A DNA stretch of 64,000 bases from Raineya sp. (GTDB taxonomy: Bacteria; Bacteroidota; Bacteroidia; Cytophagales; Thermonemataceae). The DNA is taken from positions 62,001-126,000 of the forward strand of contig JALONN010000009.1 of the NCBI GenBank assembly GCA_025454915.1, written 5' to 3'. Position numbers and translations under genes: made by a program. This document shows, piece after piece, positions 25,601 through 35,200 of the stretch. Position 1 is the first letter of the stretch, and every line of letters starts with the position of its first letter. The notes beneath the pieces were generated by a model. That model was not told where the DNA came from. It ran no database searches and was given only the letters and a program-made list of their open reading frames with translations.

Positions 25601-25738
25601 ATTTGTTGTAGTTACTCAACCGAAACTCTATCGGCTGTATTTCTTCACATGATTTTAAATGAAGTTGGCTTAAAGCCTGTAAATTTAGTGAATCAAATCC
25701 AAGAGATGCTATGCATCAGTGATTACTAAATTGTTAAA

Positions 25739-26155
25739 TTATTTTTTCTTTCCGCCTTTTCCTGCTGGTTGCTGAGCTTGACCTGGTTTAGGACGCTTCG
25801 CACCATATTTAGAACGACGTTGACGACGATTTGCTACACCAGCAGTGTCTAATGCACCACGGACGATGTGATAACGAACACCTGGTAAGTCTTTCACACG
25901 ACCACCACGAATCAAAACGATTGAGTGTTCTTGAAGGTTGTGACCTTCTCCTGGAATGTAGGCAATTACTTCTTGTTGGTTAGACAAGCGTACTTTGGCT
26001 ACTTTACGCAAAGCCGAGTTAGGCTTTTTAGGTGTAGTAGTATATACCTTTGTACATACACCACGCTTTTGAGGGCAAGCATCAAGAGCTGGCGACTTGG
26101 ATTTCGCTTTCTTTACTTCCCTTCCTTTTCTTACTAATTGCTGTATAGTAGGCAT
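25739..26155 (-). CDS. rpsL: 30S ribosomal protein S12
   Basis: 138 residues. The decoding-centre segments [20 protein letters not shown] and [20 protein letters not shown] are intact, with the lysines at the positions altered in streptomycin-resistant mutants present as in wild type. The C-terminus is extended by a Pro/Gln/Lys-rich tail ([19 protein letters not shown]), longer than in many bacteria. First gene of the str cluster, with a consensus promoter upstream. Confidence 0.99.
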   Translation of the reverse strand: MPTIQQLVRKGREVKKAKSKSPALDACPQKRGVCTKVYTTTPKKPNSALRKVAKVRLSNQQEVIAYIPGEGHNLQEHSIVLIRGGRVKDLPGVRYHIVRGALDTAGVANRRQRRSKYGAKRPKPGQAQQPAGKGGKKK

Positions 26156-26193
26156 TTATTAAAAATTTTTGGATTATTTTAATTTTTGAAGTG

Positions 26194-26224
26194 CAAAGGT
26201 ACAAAGAAAAAATCATTCTACAAA
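26194..26224 (-). promoter_or_regulatory. Bacteroidota-type promoter of the str operon
   Basis: On the minus strand TTTG (26221-26224), 19-nt spacer, TACCTTTG (26194-26201): an exact match to TTTG-N19-TAnnTTTG. It lies about 40 bp upstream of the rpsL start. Confidence 0.8.
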
Positions 26225-26271
26225 TTTTTTTCCAAAATTCGACGAATGGGAAAGCTGATTTTCAAAATGAT

Positions 26272-26300
26272 AAAGCCCACTTATTTAGTAAGTAGGCTTT
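26272..26300 (-). terminator. Probable terminator of the small tandem paralogues
   Basis: AAAGCCCACTTA (26272-26283) pairs with TAAGTAGGCTTT (26289-26300) with one mismatch and a 5-nt loop. It lies 34 bp past the stop of the 76-aa gene on the minus strand and upstream of the str promoter; the following T-run is short. Confidence 0.55.
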
Positions 26301-26333
26301 AAAATTCAATATTTTATACTTTATAGCAAAATG

Positions 26334-26564
26334 TTACACTAGAGTTGTCACAGGCAATTCTATTTTGTATAAGTCTTGAATTGTTTTCTTTACAGCATCT
26401 ATTAATTCTCCATCTAAATTGATAGTGTTAACAGGTGTTTCCAAATCCGCCAAACCTAAACCTTTGGTTCTAAATAAATCTAGATTCTTCATGACCACTC
26501 TTTGCCATGCAACAGGTGAGATATTATCATCACACCATTTTTTTATACCCAATGCATTTGCCAT
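26334..26564 (-). CDS. Small hypothetical protein, paralogue A
   Basis: 76 residues starting MANALGIKKWCDDNISPVAW. I prefer this Met to one 11 codons earlier because the latter would overlap the upstream gene. It shares the motif NISPVAWQRVV-x-K-x-L with the adjacent gene, so both come from a tandem duplication. Predicted helical and cytoplasmic. No family is recognised. It forms an operon with 26587-26823. Confidence 0.6.
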   Translation of the reverse strand: MANALGIKKWCDDNISPVAWQRVVMKNLDLFRTKGLGLADLETPVNTINLDGELIDAVKKTIQDLYKIELPVTTLV

Positions 26565-26586
26565 AATTCTTTGATTTTTTAAAATT

Positions 26587-26823
26587 TTAAATAGCAACCA
26601 AATTCATTTCTAAATGAGTTTGATATAATTCTTCAATACAAGATGCAATAATATCAAAAGCATCTTCAGACAACACAAGTGTTGCAACAGGATTCATCAA
26701 ATCAGAAAGTTCAAAACCAGATTCTCTTAACTGAGGCAATGATTTTACAACTACTCTTTGCCATGCAACAGGTGAAATATTTTCATTACACCAATTCTGA
26801 ATTTTTGTGGCAGATACTATCAT
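26587..26823 (-). CDS. Small hypothetical protein, paralogue B
   Basis: 78 residues starting MIVSATKIQNWCNENISPVA. It is about 35-40 per cent identical by eye to the downstream gene, with the core WC-x2-NISPVAWQRVV-x-K strongly kept, then an LxDLxxPVxT turn and a helix ending in a LYQ/LYK motif. Function unknown. Gap to the next gene is 22 bp, consistent with one transcript. Confidence 0.6.
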   Translation of the reverse strand: MIVSATKIQNWCNENISPVAWQRVVVKSLPQLRESGFELSDLMNPVATLVLSEDAFDIIASCIEELYQTHLEMNLVAI

Positions 26824-26988
26824 AGCTTATTTTAGTTAAAGTTTATAAAGCTGAAGTTAGGATATATTTTTAAAGCAATAATTTACTTTAACCTTTTTAT
26901 ATCCAAAAATGTTCCATTTTTTTTACAAATTAAAAAAAATATTGGAAACGGACAACTTTATTTATCAAGTTTTATAAAAACATAAGTT

Positions 26989-28830
26989 TTAAAACTGAAA
27001 ATAAATAAATGGCTGAATTCCAGCTGCTCTTATTTGAACAAAAACAAAGAATATCCACAAAAATATAAGAAAAGCTTTTACTAAATCTGGAGTTTTAATA
27101 AATACACCTTGAATATATTTTTTACTCTTTTGAGGTATCAGATGTAGTACATAAGCTATAAAAAGTAGTATAAAAACATTTTTGTACCCCATTATTACTT
27201 GCCCTACAATTTGTGGTTGAAAAGAATAAGCTATTTTTTCCAGTATTGTTTTTACTACAATTAAAGCATCAAGTTCCTCACTCCCATTGATGCTGATGGG
27301 AGTAGCTCTAAAAAATATCCAACAAAAACATACAAAGTGGAATGTCAGAATTTGTGTAAAAAGTATATAAATTTTATTCTTATGAAAAAAACTTTTCCCT
27401 TTTGTAAACTCCATCCAAGATTTATGTACCCCCAAAGCCAAACCATGTAAACCTCCCCAAATGATGAAGCGAAGATGGCTTCCATGCCAAAGCCCTCCTA
27501 ATAGCATTGTAAGCATTAAATTTGCATCAGTACTGAGTGCTATTCGTCTTTTTGTACTCCAAATAGCAGAAAGCCACATTAAAAAAACAAAAGCAATACA
27601 ATATAAGGAAGCCCATGCTTTTTGTGTATATAACAATCCCGCCCAAAGCACCATAATATGTAACCCTACATAGCCCCAAATATCTTGATATTTTTGAAGC
27701 CAAATAATCCAAAACAACATGGTTAAAGCAATAAAGCCTACGGATGCCCATTCGAATCCATCAATAAATAGGGCTATCACTAAAAATGTTGGAAGCATTA
27801 AATAAGTGAACCATGATGATTCTCTATTTCCTCCAAGAGAAATATAAAGGTAATCTCTAAGCCATGTAGAGAGAGAAATATGCCAGCGTCGCCAAAAATC
27901 TGTAATATTTTCTGCTTTATAAGGCTGATTAAAATTGATGGGTAAGTAAAAACCCAATAGTAATGCTAAACCAATTGCAATATCTGTATAACCTGAAAAG
28001 TCAAAATAGATTTGGACAGCAAAACCATACACTCCCATCAGGTTTTCAAAACCTGTGTAAGCAAAAGGATTTTCAAATATTCGGTTTACTAAATTGATTC
28101 CTAAATAATCGGCTAGTAGTTTTTTTGTTAATCCTATAATTATTAAAAATAAAGCTTTACCAAAATCTTCTTTAGAGACATGATAAGGCTGATGTATTTG
28201 TGGCAAAAAATCTGTTGCCCTCACAATAGGTCCTGCTACCAATTGAGGAAAAAAAGTAACAAAAAGACCAAAATCTAATATACTATCAAGAGCTTTCAGC
28301 TTTCCTCTATAAACATCTATCGTATAGCTAAGTGTCTGAAAAACATAGAAAGAAATCCCGACAGGGAGAATAATTTGGGTAATATCAAATTCGCTACCTG
28401 TAAGTGTATTAGATAGCTTAGCCAGATAATCTACTGCTATAAAATTGGTTTTAAATACATAATTTATAAAATCAGTGAACAAATAAGCATATTTGTAATA
28501 AGCCAAAACACCCAAATTACAAACCAAACTCATAATGAGCCAAAATGTCTTAAATGTTTTGGTTTTACATTTTTCGATAAAAACAGCAAAATAGAAATCT
28601 GTAATAGTACTGAATATCAAAAGCCAAAAGTAAAAACCTCCTGACTTATAATAAAAAAACAAGCTTGTAATAAGCAACCAGAGGTTTCTTAAAAATATAT
28701 TTTTGTAAACAAGGCTATAGAAAAATATTACAATTAAGAAAAAAGCCCAAAATAGAGGCTGTAGAAAGTCCCAAGGAGCTTCCTTATTAAAACTAAAAAA
28801 ATGTATTAAATCTGTCCAACCAAACTGCAT
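26989..28830 (-). CDS. MBOAT-family O-acyltransferase (AlgI/DltB-like)
   Basis: A 613-residue polytopic membrane protein with ten or more hydrophobic segments. Signature blocks of the membrane-bound O-acyltransferase family are present: FWRRWHISLSTWLRDYLYIS near residue 315 and LLGGLWHGSHLRFIIWGGLH near 450, whose His is the expected catalytic residue. It would transfer acetyl or acyl groups across the membrane to an extracellular polymer. It is longer than the 470-residue norm by an insertion of several membrane segments between the two motifs. No partner acyl-carrier gene is adjacent. Confidence 0.85.
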   Translation of the reverse strand: MQFGWTDLIHFFSFNKEAPWDFLQPLFWAFFLIVIFFYSLVYKNIFLRNLWLLITSLFFYYKSGGFYFWLLIFSTITDFYFAVFIEKCKTKTFKTFWLIMSLVCNLGVLAYYKYAYLFTDFINYVFKTNFIAVDYLAKLSNTLTGSEFDITQIILPVGISFYVFQTLSYTIDVYRGKLKALDSILDFGLFVTFFPQLVAGPIVRATDFLPQIHQPYHVSKEDFGKALFLIIIGLTKKLLADYLGINLVNRIFENPFAYTGFENLMGVYGFAVQIYFDFSGYTDIAIGLALLLGFYLPINFNQPYKAENITDFWRRWHISLSTWLRDYLYISLGGNRESSWFTYLMLPTFLVIALFIDGFEWASVGFIALTMLFWIIWLQKYQDIWGYVGLHIMVLWAGLLYTQKAWASLYCIAFVFLMWLSAIWSTKRRIALSTDANLMLTMLLGGLWHGSHLRFIIWGGLHGLALGVHKSWMEFTKGKSFFHKNKIYILFTQILTFHFVCFCWIFFRATPISINGSEELDALIVVKTILEKIAYSFQPQIVGQVIMGYKNVFILLFIAYVLHLIPQKSKKYIQGVFIKTPDLVKAFLIFLWIFFVFVQIRAAGIQPFIYFQF

Positions 28831-28938
28831 AAAACAAAAAACAAAAATGTAAATTTATGATTTGGAAACAAAAATCAAGAATTTCAACAGATATTTTTTA
28901 AATTGCACTTTTGTAAAATTAGGACACTTTATAGAACT

Positions 28939-29940
28939 ATGGCAAATCCCTTAATTAGTAAAGTAAAAACTTATACAACTCGTTTTTTGATATTTGGAGG
29001 TGTAACATTTTTATTATTTTATGTTTTTGCTTCCAATGAAACGCTTAAATCTACTTTTGGTGCAATTGAAAGTATTTTTCCAAATCAGGGGATAACAAGC
29101 ACTTTATACAATTGGAAAGTAGATTATTTCTCTAAAAAAACCTCTAATTCTTCTACAAAATCTCAAAAAGAAATTGAAAACGAATTTGAGGTAAATGATA
29201 AACAGACCAATACTTCTACACAGGATAAAAAGAAACCTAATATTGTTGATGATGAGAATATTGAAATCCCTAAATCATCTTATAATGACCAAATTATTAA
29301 ACATTCTTATTATACTCTTGCCTATGTAGAAGAATATGAACAGGCTCGTTGGGTAGCTTATAAGATGACTCCTAAAAATCTAGAAAAAAATGTAGACAGA
29401 AAAGATGAGCGTTTTGAACCAGACCCCAAAGTAACTACTGGTTCGGCAGTTCATGCAGACTATAATGGTTCTGGATATGACAGAGGACATTTGGCTCCTG
29501 CTGGAGACTTTACAGGAAACCACACCATGATGACAGAAACCTTTTATATGAGTAATATGAGCCCACAACGCCCACTTTGCAACCGTGAAACTTGGCGATT
29601 ATTGGAGGAGCAAACCAGACGTTGGGGTGAAAAAAAGAAAGAAGTTTATATAATTTCAGGACCTGTATTTGGAGAAAATATGCCCAAAATTGGCAGAAAA
29701 AACAAAATTTCTGTTCCTTCAGCTTATTTTAAAATTATTTTTAGTGAAAAAGAACAGAAAGCTATTGCCTTTATTGTTCCTAATGTAAATAAAAAAGAAG
29801 ATTATAAACGATATCAAGTCAGTGTGGATGAAGTAGAAAAGCAAACTGGCTTAGATTTCTTTTCTTTATTACCTGATGATGTAGAAAAGAAAGTAGAAAG
29901 TGCTACCTCTACAGAAGGCTGGTTTGGTGCAAAAAAATAG
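28939..29940 (+). CDS. DNA/RNA non-specific endonuclease (NUC1 type)
   Basis: 333 residues from ATG 28939; the longer frame would need a TTG at 28903. The N-terminus has one membrane anchor/signal segment (FLIFGGVTFLLFYVFA), then a Lys/Asn/Thr-rich linker to about residue 110. The beta-beta-alpha-Me nuclease domain follows, with the catalytic motif DRGHLAPAGD near residue 180 and a downstream metal-binding Asn/Glu region (MSPQRPLCNRETW). It cleaves DNA and RNA without sequence preference, probably outside the cytoplasm for nutrient or defence use. It is divergent from the MBOAT gene. Confidence 0.88.
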   Translation: MANPLISKVKTYTTRFLIFGGVTFLLFYVFASNETLKSTFGAIESIFPNQGITSTLYNWKVDYFSKKTSNSSTKSQKEIENEFEVNDKQTNTSTQDKKKPNIVDDENIEIPKSSYNDQIIKHSYYTLAYVEEYEQARWVAYKMTPKNLEKNVDRKDERFEPDPKVTTGSAVHADYNGSGYDRGHLAPAGDFTGNHTMMTETFYMSNMSPQRPLCNRETWRLLEEQTRRWGEKKKEVYIISGPVFGENMPKIGRKNKISVPSAYFKIIFSEKEQKAIAFIVPNVNKKEDYKRYQVSVDEVEKQTGLDFFSLLPDDVEKKVESATSTEGWFGAKK

Positions 29941-29973
29941 CAAATATATTTTTAATTATAAAACAACAATATC

Positions 29974-30489
29974 ATGATTATTTCACAACATCATGTGGTA
30001 ACAGTAAGTTATCAACTTTTCACTCCAGAATTATCAGGAAATGAAAAATTTATAGAACAAACAACTGAAGACTCTCCTCTTGAATTTATTGTGGGGATTG
30101 GTCAGTTGCTTCCCGATTTTGAACAAAACTTATTGGGTAAAAAAGTAGGTGATACTTTCGACTTTCATATTACAGCAGAAAATGGTTATGGTTTACCTGA
30201 CCCTAATGCTGTGGTAGAAATCCCTAAAAATGTTTTTTTTGATGAAAGCGGTAATTTTGACACTGAAACATTTCAGGTAGGAAATACTATTCCAATGGTA
30301 AACAGCCAAGGTCATAGAATGACAGGCATTGTAAAAGAAGTTACAAACGATTTCTTAAAAATGGATTTCAATCATCCTTTGGCTGGTTGTGGTTTACACT
30401 TTAAAGGAGAAGTTTTGGGCGTTCGTCAGGCTGATCCCTCAGAATTAGCTCATGGACACGTTCATGGTCCAAATGGGCATCATCATTAA
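29974..30489 (+). CDS. slyD: FKBP-type peptidyl-prolyl isomerase SlyD
   Basis: 171 residues. FKBP fold segments GIGQLLPDFEQNLLGKKVGD and GYGLPDPNAVVEIPK are interrupted by the SlyD insert-in-flap chaperone domain (FQVGNTIPMVNSQGHRMTG, HPLAGCGLHFKGEVLGVR). The C-terminus is His-rich (HGHVHGPNGHHH), the metal-binding tail of SlyD used for nickel delivery and folding. Followed by a bidirectional terminator. Confidence 0.92.
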   Translation: MIISQHHVVTVSYQLFTPELSGNEKFIEQTTEDSPLEFIVGIGQLLPDFEQNLLGKKVGDTFDFHITAENGYGLPDPNAVVEIPKNVFFDESGNFDTETFQVGNTIPMVNSQGHRMTGIVKEVTNDFLKMDFNHPLAGCGLHFKGEVLGVRQADPSELAHGHVHGPNGHHH

Positions 30490-30497
30490 TATTAAAC

Positions 30498-30528
30498 AAA
30501 AAAGGCTCTATATTCTAGAGCCTTTTTT
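30498..30528. terminator. Bidirectional terminator
   Basis: AAAAAAGGCTCTA (30498-30510), loop TATTC, TAGAGCCTTTTTT (30516-30528): 13-bp perfect stem with U-runs on both strands. It separates slyD from the convergent membrane-protein gene. Confidence 0.92.
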
Positions 30529-30532
30529 GTTT

Positions 30533-31549
30533 TTATTCTGCTTTCTTTTTTTGAATAAACCAGACCAATATAAAAGCAATTCCTCCAAAAATAAGTATTA
30601 CAAGCGTTTGAACAATGTGCATAAAAGTGCTGATAGTATTGCTTAAAACAATATTTTGTTTAGCATCTTTTACAATATTATAGCTTTCAAGAGTTTTTCC
30701 AACCAGAATATTATAAGCTCCTACTCCACCTTGTACAGGCATTGCCATACCAATTCCACCCATGACCAAAATAGCTAAGCCTTGTATTGGGGTAAGTACA
30801 GCCGTTTCGGGTGTTGCAAAAAATAATACGTAAGCCATTAAATAGTACAAAACCCAAATGAGTATGGTAAAAGCTATAAAACTCCATTTATTTTCTAATT
30901 TTCTGATACTCAAAACACCCTCCCAAATTCCTTTAAGGAATGCTCCCACTTTACTTTGGAAAAACACTCTGATTTTATTACGCAGAACATACACTCCTAT
31001 TGCTCCAGCCACTACCAAAAAACCTAAAATACCTACAACCAAGTAAACTTTATCCGAAGGGATTCCATTCCACACATTACTGATAAACCCGAAAAGGATA
31101 TTACTAATTCTGTTAAACTCCAACACTAAAACCAATAGTACTAGTGAAAAAAGAATGATTACATCAATAATACGCTCTGTAACAACTGTTCCAAATGTAA
31201 TTTGAGCAGGAACACCCTCCATTTTCTGAAGCGTTCCACAACGAACCACCTCGCCAGCTCTTGGCAGAGCCAAATTAGCCAAATACCCTACCATCACTGC
31301 CAAAAACGATGTAAACCAGCCCACATTGTAGCCTAAGGGCTTTAAAAGCATGCGAGAACGATAGCCTCTTGCCCAATGACTTGTTAAGCCAAATAAGCAG
31401 GAAAGAATTATCCAAAGTGGATTTGCTTCTGAAAATATTTTTTTGATAAGAGCAAAATCCACATTAGGCAACACCACAAAATAAAAAAGGGCAATACCAA
31501 TGCCCAAAGGTAAAATATACGATAAAAAGATTTTTAATAGGTTTTTCAC
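30533..31549 (-). CDS. LPG-synthase TM-region family flippase (UPF0104-like)
   Basis: A 338-residue polytopic protein with about eight membrane segments. Motifs match the lysylphosphatidylglycerol-synthase TM-region family (YbhN/AglD-like): WARGYRSRMLLKPLGY, LALPRAGEVVRCGTLQKMEG and VVTERIIDVI, a conserved order in that family. Members move or attach lipid-linked sugars or amino acids; the substrate here is unknown. A lysyl-transfer domain is absent. Convergent with slyD, upstream of a small membrane protein on the same strand. Confidence 0.82.
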   Translation of the reverse strand: MKNLLKIFLSYILPLGIGIALFYFVVLPNVDFALIKKIFSEANPLWIILSCLFGLTSHWARGYRSRMLLKPLGYNVGWFTSFLAVMVGYLANLALPRAGEVVRCGTLQKMEGVPAQITFGTVVTERIIDVIILFSLVLLVLVLEFNRISNILFGFISNVWNGIPSDKVYLVVGILGFLVVAGAIGVYVLRNKIRVFFQSKVGAFLKGIWEGVLSIRKLENKWSFIAFTILIWVLYYLMAYVLFFATPETAVLTPIQGLAILVMGGIGMAMPVQGGVGAYNILVGKTLESYNIVKDAKQNIVLSNTISTFMHIVQTLVILIFGGIAFILVWFIQKKKAE

Positions 31550-31589
31550 AAAAAATAAGGTTTAATCAAAATGGTTAGTTGTTAAATTT

Positions 31590-32150
31590 CTAAAAATGCT
31601 TTCTGTTGAGTAACTCATTTACAATCAAGGCATTTCTAAAAGTATCTTTATTTTTTAAAATATTGGCAAATTTATTTTCTTTTTTCTTATGAATCTGGTA
31701 AGCACTCGATTTTCCTATATTTGCTCTCTCTTGTTTTGTTAATCCTTTTTCACCTTTAAATACTTCTTTTACCTGACTTTCAGGAGTATATTTAGATACT
31801 ACCTCTTGTTTTGTTTGTGTTTTTTTAGTTTCTTTTTTTACTTCATAAGGTTTGAAATGCTGGTCTTTCTTTCTTTGTTCTTCACTTAAACCTTTTTCTT
31901 TACCTATTACTTCACCTGTAATTGTTTGATTCTTTACTTTTTTAGTTTCTTGCTGAGTAGTAACTGTTTGTTGTTCTTTTGCTTCATTAATTTGCTTGGT
32001 AATTTGTTTAAGCAAATCTTCAAAACTTCCTGTTTCTGTTGGAGCATTGGTTGGCTCAGTTGCTTCAGGTTGTGACTTTTTAGAAAATAATCTCACTAAA
32101 AATACCAAAACAGCTACAATAATAGGCAGATAGTCAAAGATGTTTTCCAT
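31590..32150 (-). CDS. Hypothetical membrane-anchored protein, Lys/Glu-rich
   Basis: 186 residues: one N-terminal membrane segment (YLPIIVAVLVFLVRLF), then a charged, Thr/Gln/Lys-rich, mostly disordered linker (residues 24-140), ending in a compact helical segment (ANILKNKDTFRNALIVNELL followed by NRKHF). Proteins of this shape are common beside house-keeping genes in Bacteroidota; function unknown. 41 bp upstream of the LPG-synthase-type gene, so co-transcription is likely. Divergent from smc. Confidence 0.6.
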   Translation of the reverse strand: MENIFDYLPIIVAVLVFLVRLFSKKSQPEATEPTNAPTETGSFEDLLKQITKQINEAKEQQTVTTQQETKKVKNQTITGEVIGKEKGLSEEQRKKDQHFKPYEVKKETKKTQTKQEVVSKYTPESQVKEVFKGEKGLTKQERANIGKSSAYQIHKKKENKFANILKNKDTFRNALIVNELLNRKHF

Positions 32151-32192
32151 TTTTTCAGAAGTTTATACGATTCAAATCTAAAAAAATAATTG

Positions 32193-32200
32193 TAAATTTG
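32193..32200 (+). promoter_or_regulatory. Probable -7 promoter element of smc
   Basis: TAAATTTG fits the TAnnTTTG element, 28 bp before the smc start. The matching upstream TTTG is not clear at the usual distance, so the call is tentative. Confidence 0.4.
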
Positions 32201-32228
32201 CACTCTAAAATTTCATTTCAATAAAAAA

Positions 32229-35200
32229 ATGTTATTAACCAAGTTAGAAATCAAGGGCTTCAAGAGTTTTGGAGATAAAGTTGTTATCAATTTTGATGAA
32301 GGAGTTACAGGAATTGTAGGGCAGAATGGTTGTGGGAAATCCAATGTAGTAGATGCGATTCGTTGGGTGCTTGGCGAGCAGAAAACGAAGGCTTTACGTT
32401 CTGACAAAATGGAAAATATCATTTTTAATGGTACACGTAAACGCAAACCTCTGCATTTGGCAGAAGTTTCCTTAACATTTAAAAATACCAAAAATATCAT
32501 TGCTACTGAATATTCGGAGGTGACGATTACACGTCGTCTGTATCGTTCTGGAGATAGCGAATATTTACTCAATGGGGTTACTTGTAGGCTTAAAGATATT
32601 ACCAATTTATTTTTGGATACAGGTATTGGTTCAGATAGTTATGCCATTATTGAGCTTAAAATGGTGGATGAAATTCTGAACGACAAAGAAAATTCTCGCC
32701 GAAATTTGTTTGAAGAAGCTGCTGGTATTTCCAAGTTTAAAGTCCGCAAAAAAGAGACTCTTAAGAAATTGGAAGATGCCGACCAAGATTTGGCTCGTGT
32801 AGAAGATTTGTTGTTTGAACTTGATAAACAACTCAAAACGCTTGAAAAACAGGCAAAAAGAACAGAAAAATATTTCAAAACCAAAGAAGAATATAAACTA
32901 GCAAGTATTGAGTTTGCTAAAAAAAGCATCAGTGACAAACGTGAACTGATGTTACATTTGGCTGGACAGCTCAATCAGGAAACTGATTTAAAACTCAATT
33001 TACAAAAACAAATTCTTGAAAAAGAGGCTTTTCTTGAAAAAGAAAAAACTGATTTAATTCTAAAAGAAAAAACCGTTTCTTCTCGCCAAAAAGCTGTTAA
33101 TGAGTTTATCAACGAAATCAGGCAATACGAAAACGAAAAGAAAATCAAGAATGAAAGAGTGAAAATGCTTGCAGAAAAAAAGCAGTCACTCATAGAGCAA
33201 ATTAGCCAAGACAAAGAACGTGAACAAGAGTTTACACATCAAATTAGTCATTTACAAATAGAACGTACCTCTGCTGAAAAGTTGATGCGTGAATCGTGGA
33301 TAGAGCTTGAAACCATCAAGGCTGAATACGAAGCCCAACAGCAAAAAACATTGGCATTACAACACGAAAACAAAGACCTTATACAAAACCTGAACACCAA
33401 ACAACAACAAGTTTTCTCTCTGACCAAAAGTTATGAAATCAAACAGGCTCAGATTTTGGGTTTGGAACAAGAATTAGTCAAAAGCAAATCTGAAAGTACG
33501 CAACGCAATGAAGATTTGGCTTTGTATGAAGAACAATTAGCAGATTGTAGGGAAGAATTACAGGAACTCAGAGATGGACTTGAACGCCTCCAAACAGACG
33601 AAAACGATTTGCAAAGCCGTTTACAAGATTTATTAGATGAAAACGATAGTCTCAAAGAAATCCTGATTGCTAAAAATAGAAGTCTTGATGCCAAAAAGAA
33701 CGAATATAATCTGACACGCTCGCTGGTAGAAAACTTAGAGGGCTTTCCAGATGCCATCAAGTTTTTAAAGAAAAGCCCTGATTTTGATGCCAATACACCT
33801 TTAATTTCTGATATTTTTACTTGTGCAGATGTTTATAAACCAGCCGTAGAAGCCTTTTTGGATAATCTTTTGGGCTATTATGTACTTGAAACAAGCCAGC
33901 AAGCTTTAGGAGCCATTGATTTGCTTTTCAATGCGAAAAAAGGGAAAGCAAATTTCTTTGTTTTAGAAAACCTAAAAGATTCTAAAGCGAAAACATCTAA
34001 AATTATAGGAGCAGAAGCTCTCATAGATATTATAGAATTTGATAAAAAGTATCAGAACCTTTTTGCTTATCTGTTTGAAAATGTTTTTGTAGCAGAAGAA
34101 TCTGAACTCAAAAATCTACAAAAGAAAAATCCAGAGGCTATTTTTGTAGCTAAAAACGCCAAAATTATCAGCAGAAATGCCAGTATTTCGGGTGGTTCTG
34201 TGGGGGCTTTTGAGGGTAAAACCATTGGCAGAGCCAAACAACTGGAGACTCTTAAAACTGAAATTGAAGCACTAGAGTCTGAAATACAAGATATTAAAGA
34301 ACAAACTGAAGCCAAACAGGCAGAAATTCAGGAACTCAAAAACGCCTCGTATAAAGACGAAATCAGAGAAACACAAGTCTTGTTCAACAAGAAAAACGAA
34401 CAGTTTATTTCGCTTCGTACCCGTACCGAACAGCTCCAAAGCCTGATTGAGAACACAGGAGAAAAAGGCGAAGAGTTAGAAAATAAATTAGAACAAGCCA
34501 AAGAAGAACTTAAAAATTTACAGCCTGAAATAGAAGGGATTGAAAAAGAACTCAAAATTTTACAAGAAAATAACCATGCTCAAGCTGAGTTTTTAGCCAA
34601 AGAAAACGATTTGCTTTCGCAAAAATCAGGCGTTTTCAATCAGCAGAATTTGCGTTATCATCAGCAGGAAAACCGTGTTCAGAGTATCGAACAGGAAATT
34701 AAATTTAATGAAAGTGGCTTGGAGAATTTGAGAAATCGTTTACAAAAAAACAATGAAGAACTTTCCAGAGTAAGCATTGAAATAGAAGGACTTGAAGAAA
34801 TTGCTGAAAGCCAAGATGACAGCCTTGTAGATATGTACAAGCAAAAAGATGACATGGAAAAAGGCTTAAATGAAGCAGAAAAAGAATATTATGCAGCCAG
34901 AGGAAATATAGACAGAGAAGAAAAAGAAGTGAGAGAACTCCAGCGTAAACGTGAAAATCTGGACTCTTTGGCTTCTGAGATTCAAAATAAAATCAATGAT
35001 ACCAAACTGGCTTTTGCAAGCACCAAAGAACGTCTTTCTGTGGAGTTCAATGTAGATTTGGATGTTCTGATGAATGAAGAAAACCTTCAGATTTCTGAAA
35101 AAACAGAAGAAGAACTCAAAGCTGAAGTACAACGTTTCAAGAATGTCTTGGATACCATTGGTGCTATCAATCCGATGGCTATGGAAGCATACCAAGAAAT

